Shown here one piece after another: positions 6,339-13,673 of a stretch of DNA of 13,673 nucleotides. The stretch lies in the NCBI GenBank assembly GCA_002422985.1, contig DITZ01000072.1:26784-40456 (forward strand). Reading direction: 5' to 3'. The notes under the pieces are model-generated. The model made no database searches, was not told the origin of the DNA, and saw only the letters and a program-made list of their open reading frames with translations. Position 1 is the first letter of the stretch. Each line of letters starts with the position of its first letter. This stretch comes from Sphingomonadales bacterium UBA6171 (lineage in GTDB: Bacteria > Pseudomonadota > Alphaproteobacteria > Sphingomonadales > Sphingomonadaceae). The position numbers and the translations under genes are program-made.

Positions 6339-7286
6339 TCATCCTTTCCCGGCGAAGCCCGGCTCTGCCGGCTCCGCATCCTTCTGCTCGTCTGCCCCGT
6401 GCGCGCGATCCCGGTGGACCACGGCATTGGACCAGCCGTTTGATTCCAGCCACAGCGCCGCCGCTTCCGCCACCGCGACCGAGCGGTGCCGCCCGCCCGT
6501 GCATCCGAACGCGACGGTCACATAAGCCCGTCCTTCGCCCGCATAGCCGGGCAACAGCAAGGCGAGAAGTGCCATGATCGCCGAAAAAGCGGGCTTATAG
6601 GCAGGATCACCGGCGACATGCGCCTGAACCGCGGCATCCAGCCCGGTTTGCGGGCGCAATTCCGGCACCCAGTGCGGATTCGACAGAAAGCGCATGTCGA
6701 ACACCAGGTCGGAGTCGCGCGGGACGCCGCGCGCATAGCCAAAGCTCATGATGGTGAGCGTGAGCGGCCGGGCGCTGGCCTTCTGGAAGCGGATGGCAAT
6801 CGCCCGGCGCAGATCATTCACCGAATAATCCGTGGTGTCGATAACAACGGCCGCCGCGCGGCGCACGCCCTCCAGCATCTCCCGTTCGCGCGCGATGCCG
6901 TCAGACGCGGGGCGATCATGCGCCAGCGGGTGGCGGCGCCGGGTTTCGGAAAAGCGGCGCACCAGCTCATGGCCGCTGCAATCCAGGAACAACAGGCGCA
7001 CAGGGCGGGCGCGCGTGGAAAGCGGCAGGATATTGGCCACCACATCCGCTGAATCAAAGGCGCGGGTGCGGCTGTCCATCCCGATGGCCAGCGGCCGGTC
7101 GGTCGGCGCGGCAATCAGGTGCGGCACCAGCGGGATGGGGATATTGTCCACCACCTCATAGCCGATATCCTCCAGCGCCTTCAGCGCGGTGGTCTTGCCG
7201 GCCCCCGACATGCCGGACACGAGCATGACCGGCGTGTCGCCATTGCCGGGCGGATCGAATCGCGTCGGTTTCGCCTTATCATCCAT
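6339..7286 (-). CDS. rapZ: RapZ-family nucleotide-binding protein (YvcJ/YhbJ family)
   Basis: P-loop protein of 315 residues. The N-terminal domain has Walker A GMSGAGKT at 25-32 and VVDNIP at 45-50. The C-terminal domain has SFGYARGVPRDSDLVFDMRF at about 181-200 and GCTGGRHRSV at 261-270, the family's most conserved motif. In E. coli RapZ binds small RNA GlmZ and glucosamine-6-phosphate to control GlmS; the GmaR/GlmZ-type partners are not known in Alphaproteobacteria, so its target here is open. Start at 7286 gives an 8-base overlap with the hprK stop. A longer in-frame start at 7403 would lie deep in hprK and adds residues unlike the family. The last 20 or so residues are a charged tail after the conserved domain. 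Position between hprK and EIIA implies a role tied to the PTS. Confidence 0.94.
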   Translation of the reverse strand: MDDKAKPTRFDPPGNGDTPVMLVSGMSGAGKTTALKALEDIGYEVVDNIPIPLVPHLIAAPTDRPLAIGMDSRTRAFDSADVVANILPLSTRARPVRLLFLDCSGHELVRRFSETRRRHPLAHDRPASDGIAREREMLEGVRRAAAVVIDTTDYSVNDLRRAIAIRFQKASARPLTLTIMSFGYARGVPRDSDLVFDMRFLSNPHWVPELRPQTGLDAAVQAHVAGDPAYKPAFSAIMALLALLLPGYAGEGRAYVTVAFGCTGGRHRSVAVAEAAALWLESNGWSNAVVHRDRAHGADEQKDAEPAEPGFAGKG

Positions 7287-7725
7287 ATTCGTCCGCGCTC
7301 CATAAACGATTGGCGGCCGCCAATGCCATGGCATGACGCGCCTTGTTGACCGCAGACGGCTGGAAGGGATCAAGATTGAGGCAGGGGAGCGCGATGCCGG
7401 CAATCAGCATGGTTTCCGGCGCGGGGAGACGCGAAACCGGCTCCCCCAGCCGCAGCACCAGCCGCGCGGGCGCATGGCCGAAGGGCAGCCGGACAATGCC
7501 GACGCCGCGCAGCTCGATCAGCCCCGCGATGCCGGCGGGGGCCGAAAGATGCAGCCGGCCGGCGCGGGCTTCGGCGATCACCCGATCGTCTGCCACCAGT
7601 GTCGCGCCAACGTCGATAAGCCGCAGCGCCAGATCGGATTTGCCCGCGCCCGATGGGCCGATCAGCAGCAGGCCATGGCCATCGATGGCCACCGCGCTGG
7701 CGTGCAGGGTGGCCGGAAGCGTCAT
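7279..7725 (-). CDS. hprK: HPr kinase/phosphorylase, short alphaproteobacterial type
   Basis: ATP-dependent kinase that phosphorylates HPr on its regulatory serine. The 148-residue product corresponds to the catalytic C-terminal domain only; Gram-positive HprK is about 310 residues with an extra N-terminal domain. Visible: Walker A GPSGAGKS at 23-30, VADDRV with Asp46 and Asp47 in the place of the catalytic Asp, and IELRGVGIVRLP at 70-81, the HprK family signature. The short form is normal for Alphaproteobacteria, so this is not a truncation. The ATG overlaps the chvG stop by 4 bases (ATGA), and the end overlaps rapZ by 8 bases, suggesting translational coupling along the operon. The substrate HPr is encoded two genes downstream and keeps the serine. 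Confidence 0.95.
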   Translation of the reverse strand: MTLPATLHASAVAIDGHGLLLIGPSGAGKSDLALRLIDVGATLVADDRVIAEARAGRLHLSAPAGIAGLIELRGVGIVRLPFGHAPARLVLRLGEPVSRLPAPETMLIAGIALPCLNLDPFQPSAVNKARHAMALAAANRLWSADEYG

Positions 7726-9314
7726 GGCGAGAGCGGCGGCAGGCTGACGACGAAGCGCGCGCCCGGCTGGCCATCGGCCCGGTCCGTCACGCGGATCTGG
7801 CCGTCCAGCGCCTCCACGATGGCGCGCACGATGGAGAGGCCCAGCCCGGAGTGGGCGCCATAATCCTCGCTGTCCGGCCGTTCGGTGTAAAAGCGCCGGA
7901 AGATGGCGTCGCGGGACTCCTTTGGCACGCCGGGCCCGTCATCCTCCACCGCCAGCAGCACCTGCCCCGGCAGTGTTTCCACCATGATGCTGACGCGGCC
8001 ACCATCCGGCGAGAAGCTGACGGCATTGTCGAGCAGATTATTCACCACCTGCGCCAGCCGGTCGCCGTCTGCTGCCACCCTCGCCTTGCCGGCGGCCGGG
8101 GCATGCGCCTCTATCCGCACGCCGCGCGGGTGGGCGCCGGCGGCCTTGCGCGCGGCCACGATGCCAGTGGTGAGCCGGCCAAGATCGACCGGCTGCATCC
8201 GCGTGCGGGAGAGTTCGGCGTCGATGCGCGATGCAGCGGAAATATCGGAAATCAGCCGATCGATGCGGCGCACATCATCATCAATCAGGCCAAACAGTTG
8301 TGTGCGGGCGGATTCCTGCTTCACCCGGCCCAGCGCCTCCACCGCGCTGCGCAGCGAGGCGAGCGGATTTTTCAGCTCATGCGCCACATCGGCCGCGAAG
8401 GATTCGGTGGCATCGATGCGCTGGCGCAGCGTGGCGGTCATGTCCGCCAGCGCGCGGGCCAGGCCGCCGATTTCGTCGCGCCGGTGCGGCAGGCGCGGCA
8501 CCACCACATCCCGCGCGCGCCCCAGCCGCACGCGATGCGCCGCCAGCGCCAGCTGCCTGAGCGGCACGACAATGGTGCGCGCCAGATAGAGGGAGAGGAG
8601 CAGCGAAAAACCGAGCACCGCCAGAAACACCAGAAAAGACGCCTGCCGCTCGCGCCGCACCAGATCGACAACATCGGGCGTATCGACCGTGAGCAGCAGC
8701 ACCGGCCGCGGCTGGCCCGGTGCGGGCGCCGCCACGGGCACCGCGGCCTGCAACACCACGATGCGGTCGTCCGTCATGCGGGCAGTCATGGCGGGGTGGC
8801 CGCTGGCGGCAGCCGACGTCGCTTCGGACCATGCGTCGCGTTCATGATTGTCGGCATCGGGATAGGGCGGAAATTCCGGCTGGCCGGTCAGCGCGTCGAT
8901 GGCGCGGTCCAGCAGGATCGCGCTATCGCGGCGGAAGCCGGCGGTGGTGGGATCCTCCAGGCTGAAGCGCGGGGTGGCCGGGTTGGTCCAATTGTCGGCC
9001 ACCAGCGCACCGCCGGAGTCATAGAGGCGGACGCGCGTGCCCCGGCTGGAACCGAAGGCGGCGATTGCGGAGCGCCCTTGGGCGGCGGGCACGCGGGCGA
9101 GGAACTGCGCCATGATATTGCCCTGGGCCAGCAGCTCCTGCGCGCGGCTTTCCAGCAGGCGGGCGCGGAAGTTTTCAAGATAGATGACACCGCCGGCCAG
9201 TGCGACCAGCGCCAGCAGATTGACGATGAGGATGCGCGTGGCGAGCGACGACCAGCCGGAATAGCGCGGCCTGACCCGCGTGGCGGGTGGCATGGGCGGT
9301 GGCTGGGCGGGCAT
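7722..9314 (-). CDS. chvG: Sensor histidine kinase ChvG (ExoS)
   Basis: Inner-membrane sensor kinase that phosphorylates ChvI. It has 530 residues from the ATG at 9314. Layout: Pro-rich cytoplasmic start; first membrane helix about 28-46; periplasmic sensor about 47-225; second helix about 226-245; HAMP about 246-297; dimerisation domain with the phospho-accepting His312 in VAHELKNP; ATPase domain with NNLLDNA (N box), VEDDGPGVP (G1), RRFYTERP (F box) and SGLGLSIV (G2). In rhizobia and Caulobacter, ChvG responds to acid or envelope stress. Start: the ATG at 9314 has GGAGG five bases upstream (9324-9320). An in-frame GTG at 9326 would extend it by four residues but would put that Shine-Dalgarno inside the gene. 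It begins 15 bases after the chvI stop and overlaps hprK by 4. Confidence 0.95.
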   Translation of the reverse strand: MPAQPPPMPPATRVRPRYSGWSSLATRILIVNLLALVALAGGVIYLENFRARLLESRAQELLAQGNIMAQFLARVPAAQGRSAIAAFGSSRGTRVRLYDSGGALVADNWTNPATPRFSLEDPTTAGFRRDSAILLDRAIDALTGQPEFPPYPDADNHERDAWSEATSAAASGHPAMTARMTDDRIVVLQAAVPVAAPAPGQPRPVLLLTVDTPDVVDLVRRERQASFLVFLAVLGFSLLLSLYLARTIVVPLRQLALAAHRVRLGRARDVVVPRLPHRRDEIGGLARALADMTATLRQRIDATESFAADVAHELKNPLASLRSAVEALGRVKQESARTQLFGLIDDDVRRIDRLISDISAASRIDAELSRTRMQPVDLGRLTTGIVAARKAAGAHPRGVRIEAHAPAAGKARVAADGDRLAQVVNNLLDNAVSFSPDGGRVSIMVETLPGQVLLAVEDDGPGVPKESRDAIFRRFYTERPDSEDYGAHSGLGLSIVRAIVEALDGQIRVTDRADGQPGARFVVSLPPLSP

Positions 9315-9329
9315 CCGGGCCTCCACCCG

Positions 9330-10043
9330 TCAGTCCTCCATGTCGAAGCGGTAGCCGACGCCATACAGCGTCTCGATCGCCTTGAAGGTCGGGTCCACGG
9401 CGCGGAACTTCTTGCGCAGCCGCTTGATGTGGCTGTCGATGGTGCGGTCGTCCACATAGCTGTCATGGGCATAGGCGACGTCCATCAGCTGGTCGCGCGA
9501 TTTCACGAAGCCGGGGCGCTGGGCAAGCGCATCGAGGATGAGGAATTCGGTGACGGTGAGCGCCACGTCGCGGCTGTTCCAGCGCACGCGGTGGCGCGCC
9601 GGGTCCATCTCCAGCCCGCCGCGCACCAGCGGTTCGGCGGCCGGGCCGCTGTCTTCCCCGGCGTTGCGGCGGTTGGCGGTACGGCGCAGCACCGCCCGGA
9701 TCCGCTCCATCAGCAGCCGCTGCGAAAAGGGTTTGCCGATATAATCGTCGGCGCCCATGGCAAGGCCGAGCGCCTCGTCAATCTCGGTATCCTTGGAGGT
9801 GAGGAAGATGACGGGCAGATCGGATTTCTCGCGCAGGCGGCGCAGCATTTCCATGCCGTCCATGCGCGGCATCTTGATATCCACCACCGCAAGATCGGGC
9901 GGATTTTCCAGCAGCGCCTTCAGCCCCGCCGCGCCATCGGCATAGACGCGCGTGGTGAAGCCTTCCGCCTGTAGCGCGAGGCTGACGGAGGTGAGGATAT
10001 TGCGGTCGTCGTCGACCAGCGCGATCGTTGGGCCGTCGGTCAT
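9330..10043 (-). CDS. chvI: Response regulator ChvI
   Basis: OmpR/PhoB-type transcription factor of 237 residues, partner of ChvG. Receiver domain, about 1-120: acidic cluster Asp11-Asp13, phospho-acceptor Asp55 in VVDIKMPRMDG, IFLTSKD with the switch Thr, and GKPF with the conserved Lys near 104. Winged-helix DNA-binding domain, about 138-235: VTEFLILDALAQRPG, SRDQLMDVAY, a recognition helix DRTIDSHIKRLRKKF, and the wing ending YGVGYRF. Known: ChvI in rhizobia controls acid response, exopolysaccharide and pckA-linked carbon metabolism, and is essential or important in several species. It is the first gene of the operon and divergent from pckA. Odd: no Shine-Dalgarno sequence is visible before the ATG and a TATACA lies only 8 bases upstream of it, so the message may be leaderless. 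Confidence 0.96.
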   Translation of the reverse strand: MTDGPTIALVDDDRNILTSVSLALQAEGFTTRVYADGAAGLKALLENPPDLAVVDIKMPRMDGMEMLRRLREKSDLPVIFLTSKDTEIDEALGLAMGADDYIGKPFSQRLLMERIRAVLRRTANRRNAGEDSGPAAEPLVRGGLEMDPARHRVRWNSRDVALTVTEFLILDALAQRPGFVKSRDQLMDVAYAHDSYVDDRTIDSHIKRLRKKFRAVDPTFKAIETLYGVGYRFDMED

Positions 10044-10247
10044 GTTGCATATGTATAGCTGCTAACAGGCGCTTGGCCACAGCCCCTGTCATTCTGCCCT
10101 TGCACGCCCCCGCCACGCTCTTTAGGGCAGACGCATATGATGCCGCACAGGTATGCGAAGGACGCATGGCTGAGCCACTGTCTTGGGGTGGCTGGGCCGG
10201 GAAACAATCAGGGAACGGCGAAAAGCCGGCAGATCAGGAGATTGGTA
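10044..10247. promoter_or_regulatory. Divergent chvI-pckA control region
   Basis: This 204-base intergenic region must hold the promoters of both operons. Seen: TATACA on the minus strand (plus 10057-10052) next to chvI; TATGAT on the plus strand at 10136-10141 as a -10 candidate for pckA, without a clear -35; the heptamer GCATATG twice, at 10047-10053 and 10133-10139; a small hairpin CGGC-GAAAA-GCCG at 10216-10228; and the pckA Shine-Dalgarno AGGAG at 10236-10240. Weak -35 sites on both sides would fit promoters that need an activator, possibly ChvI itself. That is inference. Confidence 0.5.
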
Positions 10248-11843
<1,596 letters not shown>

Positions 11844-11853
11844 TGCTGCCGAT

Positions 11854-11876
11854 CGGGGCGGGCCTATCCTGCCCCG
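11854..11876 (+). terminator. Possible pckA terminator hairpin without T tract
   Basis: CGGGGCGGG (11854-11862) can pair with CCTGCCCCG (11868-11876) with one G-T pair and a 5-base loop CCTAT, starting 10 bases after the pckA stop. No run of T follows, so termination is uncertain; it could also act only as a 3' end stabiliser. Confidence 0.35.
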
Positions 11877-11952
11877 GCGGCCAGATTCCGGTTGCCGTGC
11901 GGCCAAAGCCGGGTGATTCAGACCGGATGCGATTCGCGACCGAAGGAAACAG

Positions 11953-12489
11953 ATGAGCCGGAGCCGCAACATTGATTGGGGCTTTCCGCGCTGGCGCGCC
12001 TATGGCGCGAGCGAACGCGCGCCGGAAACGCAGCGCAAATGTGATCGCACGGGCTGTGACAGGCCGGGCGACTGCCCTGCCCCCAAGGCGCCGAACCGGC
12101 CGGATCGCTGGTATTTCTGTGTCGAACATGCCGCCGACTATAATCGCGGCTGGAATTATTTTGACGCGCTGTCCGCCGAGGACACCGCTGCCCGGCAGGC
12201 GCAGGAGGAAGCCGGCGCGCGCGGCTATCAAAGGGCGAAGCATTGGGACTGGGGCGAGGGCGATGGCAGCCGCTCCCGCGCGGAGCTGGACGCGCTGCGG
12301 CTGTTCGACCTGCCGCCCGACGCCAATGAGGGTGATGTGAAGGCTGCCCACCGCCGGCTGGTGAAGGAAAACCATCCGGACATGTGCCCGAACGATCCGG
12401 CGGCAACCGCCCGCTTCCAGGCGGCACAGGCGGCCTATGAGGTGCTGCGCGCGGGGGCGCAGCGCCGTGCGGAACGCACGGCCAACTAG
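11953..12489 (+). CDS. J-domain protein with N-terminal cysteine cluster
   Basis: Small protein of 178 residues. C-terminal part, about residues 112-168, is a J domain: ALRLFDLPPDANEGDVKAAH resembles helices I-II, HPD at 141-143 is the loop that stimulates Hsp70 ATPase, and RFQAAQAAYEVLR is helix III. The N-terminal part has a possible zinc site with spacing C-x4-C-x5-C-x14-C-x2-H (Cys30, Cys35, Cys41, Cys56, His59), followed by an aromatic stretch around YNRGWNYF. It lacks the G/F and substrate-binding domains of DnaJ, so it is a class III (type C) co-chaperone; its client is unknown. Start: ATG with AAGGAA four bases upstream. Odd: the stop codon lies within the first copy of a 29-bp tandem repeat. 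It stands alone between pckA and carbonic anhydrase on the same strand. Confidence 0.85.
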   Translation: MSRSRNIDWGFPRWRAYGASERAPETQRKCDRTGCDRPGDCPAPKAPNRPDRWYFCVEHAADYNRGWNYFDALSAEDTAARQAQEEAGARGYQRAKHWDWGEGDGSRSRAELDALRLFDLPPDANEGDVKAAHRRLVKENHPDMCPNDPAATARFQAAQAAYEVLRAGAQRRAERTAN

Positions 12490-12541
12490 CTGAGCGGGCG
12501 GAACGCACGGCCAACCAGCTGAGCGGGCGGAACGCACGGCC
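12470..12541. repeat. 29-bp tandem repeat, about 2.5 copies
   Basis: Three copies begin with CGGAACGCACGGCC at 12470, 12499 and 12528, a strict 29-base period. The first two are full length and differ by one base (aactagc against aaccagc); the third stops after 14 bases. Copy 1 covers the last codons and the TAG stop (12487-12489) of the J-domain gene. The matching position in copy 2 reads CAG. The unit length is not a multiple of three. A likely product of slippage or unequal crossing-over. Confidence 0.95.
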
Positions 12542-12606
12542 GGATGCCTGCCGGGGGCGATAAGAGGGCGCGTGCAGAATTTTTCCTGTTCCCTTATGGC
12601 CTGTCT

Positions 12607-12616
12607 ATGTGCACAT
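12607..12616. repeat. Perfect 10-bp palindrome upstream of carbonic anhydrase
   Basis: ATGTGCACAT is its own reverse complement and ends 46 bases before the carbonic anhydrase ATG, in an otherwise featureless intergenic stretch (12542-12662). It might be an operator for a dimeric regulator; I do not recognise a specific one. Confidence 0.3.
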
Positions 12617-12662
12617 GCAGCAATGAAGCCGGCTGGCCGGTGCCGATATAACAGGGAGCAAT

Positions 12663-13307
12663 ATGTCGGAATTTGATGCCCTTATCGACGGCTATCTGCG
12701 GTTCCGCCTGGGTGATTACCGCGACGAGCGCGAGCGTTATGACCGGCTGGCGCAGGGGCAGTCGCCCAAGGTGATGATTATCGCCTGCTCGGACAGCCGG
12801 GTGGACCCGACCCGGGTGTTCGACGCGGCGCCGGGGCAGATGTTCGTGTTGCGCAACATTGCCAATCTGGTGCCGCCCATGGCCGCCATCACCGGGCAAT
12901 CAAGCGTGGCCGCCGCGCTGGAATATGCCGTAACCAGCATCAGGGTGGAACATATCGTGGTGTTCGGCCATGCCCGTTGCGGCGGGGTGGCCGCCGCCCT
13001 TGCGGGCGATTTCGATAATCCCGTGGCCGGCAGGCATGTGCACGCCTGGATGGAGTTCATCGCGCCGGCGCGCGATGCCGTGCGGGCAGCCTGCGCGATG
13101 CACCCGGACATCGATGCGGAGCGCGCGCTGGAGCAGGCCGGCGTGCGGCTGAGCATCGACAATCTGCGCAGCTATCCCTTTGTCGCGCAAGCCGAGGCCG
13201 CAGGCGAAATCATGCTGCATGGGGTGATTTTCGACATCGCCGACGGGGCGCTGAAGGTGCTGGATCGGGAGACCGGGCAATATTCGGTGGTGCCGGTGGC
13301 GTTTTAA
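12663..13307 (+). CDS. can: Beta-class carbonic anhydrase
   Basis: Zinc enzyme that interconverts CO2 and bicarbonate, supplying bicarbonate for carboxylations; cytoplasmic (no signal peptide). The product is 214 residues, typical for the beta class. Zinc and catalytic residues are in canonical motifs: CSDSRVDP gives Cys42, Asp44 and Arg46; GHARCGG gives His103 and Cys106. VLRNIAN near 62-68 and the helical N-terminus also fit the family. Start: ATG with AGGGAG four bases upstream. It follows the J-domain gene on the same strand after a 173-base gap, probably with its own promoter, though I see no clear -35/-10 pair. Nearby pckA releases CO2, but any functional link is inference. Members are annotated can or cynT; no cyanase gene is present here, so I prefer can. 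Confidence 0.95.
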   Translation: MSEFDALIDGYLRFRLGDYRDERERYDRLAQGQSPKVMIIACSDSRVDPTRVFDAAPGQMFVLRNIANLVPPMAAITGQSSVAAALEYAVTSIRVEHIVVFGHARCGGVAAALAGDFDNPVAGRHVHAWMEFIAPARDAVRAACAMHPDIDAERALEQAGVRLSIDNLRSYPFVAQAEAAGEIMLHGVIFDIADGALKVLDRETGQYSVVPVAF

Positions 13308-13341
13308 GCGGAGTGAGGTTGGGCCTGGAGGCGCGCCCCAC

Positions 13342-13371
13342 CCCCCGGCCCCTCCGTGCAAGGGGCGGGGG
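13342..13371. terminator. GC-rich hairpin between convergent genes
   Basis: CCCCCGGCCCCT (13342-13353) pairs with AGGGGCGGGGG (13361-13371), leaving a single bulged G and a loop of 7 bases. It lies 34 bases after the carbonic anhydrase stop and 38 bases beyond the lpdA stop on the other strand. There is no T tract on either side, so it may slow or stop transcription in both directions. Confidence 0.4.
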
Positions 13372-13409
13372 ATGGTCGGGTCAGAGCACTCTGCCTGCTC
13401 CACCCGAAA

Positions 13410-13673
13410 TCAATAGTGAATCACCCGGCCATAGGCGTCCAGCACGCTTTCGTGCATCATTTCGCTCAAAGTGGGGTGGGGGAAGATGGTGGCCATCAGT
13501 TCCGCTTCGGTCGCCTCGCACTGGCGGGCGATAACATAGCCCTGGATCAGCTCGGTAACTTCGGCACCCACCATATGGGCACCCAGCAGTTCGCCGGTGG
13601 TGGCGTCGAATATGGTTTTCACCATGCCCTCCGGCTCGCCCAGCGCGATCGCCTTGCCATTGCCGATGAAGGG
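13410..13673 (-). CDS. lpdA: Dihydrolipoyl dehydrogenase, C-terminal part (N-terminus outside window)
   Basis: Flavoprotein (E3) that reoxidises the lipoyl groups of pyruvate and 2-oxoglutarate dehydrogenase complexes. Only the last 87 residues are in the window; the open frame continues through the right edge without a start, so the internal Met at 13625 is not the start. Seen: LLGAHMVGAEVTELIQ of the dimerisation domain, and FPHPTLSEMMHE near the end, which holds the catalytic His-Glu pair (H-P-T-x-S-E) that acts on the disulphide of the partner subunit. The ending AYGRVIHY matches the usual C-terminus. Glutathione or mercuric reductases share the HPT-E pattern, but the TLSEMMHE context favours E3. 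Convergent with the carbonic anhydrase gene. Confidence 0.92.
   Translation of the reverse strand, partial: PFIGNGKAIALGEPEGMVKTIFDATTGELLGAHMVGAEVTELIQGYVIARQCEATEAELMATIFPHPTLSEMMHESVLDAYGRVIHY

Noticed and set aside
7279..7725. hprK as a truncated pseudogene
   Set aside because: The short form with Walker A, Asp pair and family signature is the normal alphaproteobacterial HPr kinase, in frame and overlapped by both neighbours.
7653..9974. Very long plus-strand open frame (773 codons) opposite hprK, chvG and chvI
   Set aside because: It is antisense to three well-supported genes. Its composition (very rich in His, Arg, Gly, Gln, Ala) is that of a high-GC shadow frame, with no domain or start signal.
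12470..12541. Possible CRISPR array
   Set aside because: The 29-base units are directly abutting with no unique spacers, and no cas genes are nearby. It is a simple tandem duplication.

Overview
The window looks like chromosomal DNA from a sphingomonad (Alphaproteobacteria, Sphingomonadales). Coding DNA is GC-rich (about 64-68% where I counted outside two patches in ileS). The locus order pckA / chvI-chvG-hprK-(rapZ)-EIIA-HPr is characteristic of Alphaproteobacteria, and the PEP-CTERM tail of the 'PEPxxWAMM' type is typical of sphingomonads. I cannot name the genus. I see no phage, plasmid, IS element, CRISPR array, tRNA or rRNA, and no gene-free stretch longer than about 205 bases.

Region 1 (1-3736, minus strand): an ileS-lspA-lipoprotein operon. 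Isoleucyl-tRNA synthetase overlaps lspA by 4 bases (ATGA). Three bases after lspA begins a DUF3035-family lipoprotein that runs off the left edge. LspA is the peptidase that would mature that lipoprotein. ileS contains two patches of clearly different base and codon use.

Region 2 (3737-5534): an AT-rich divergent promoter region, then haem-type bacterioferritin on the plus strand with a good intrinsic terminator. Next is a minus-strand PEP-CTERM exported protein of unknown function with its own well-formed promoter.

Region 3 (5628-11843): the regulatory core. On the minus strand a tightly packed operon encodes response regulator ChvI, sensor kinase ChvG, a short HPr kinase, the nucleotide-binding protein RapZ, a mannose-type EIIA and HPr. 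These are a two-component system and an incomplete phosphotransferase system with no sugar permease in view. Divergent from it is pckA (gluconeogenic PEP carboxykinase). The plausible logic is that envelope or acid signals (ChvGI), PEP/ATP status (HprK, HPr, EIIA), amino-sugar or envelope precursor supply (RapZ) and PEP synthesis (PckA) are controlled together.

Region 4 (11953-13673): a small J-domain protein with a cysteine cluster, whose stop codon lies in a 29-bp tandem repeat; a beta-carbonic anhydrase; then a convergent hairpin and the 3' end of dihydrolipoyl dehydrogenase on the minus strand.

Most of the window is well-known housekeeping and regulatory sequence. I did not find a convincing new multi-gene system. 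The points most worth checking are the ileS patches, the tandem repeat at the J-domain gene end, the cysteine-cluster J-domain protein, and RapZ inside the HPr-kinase operon.
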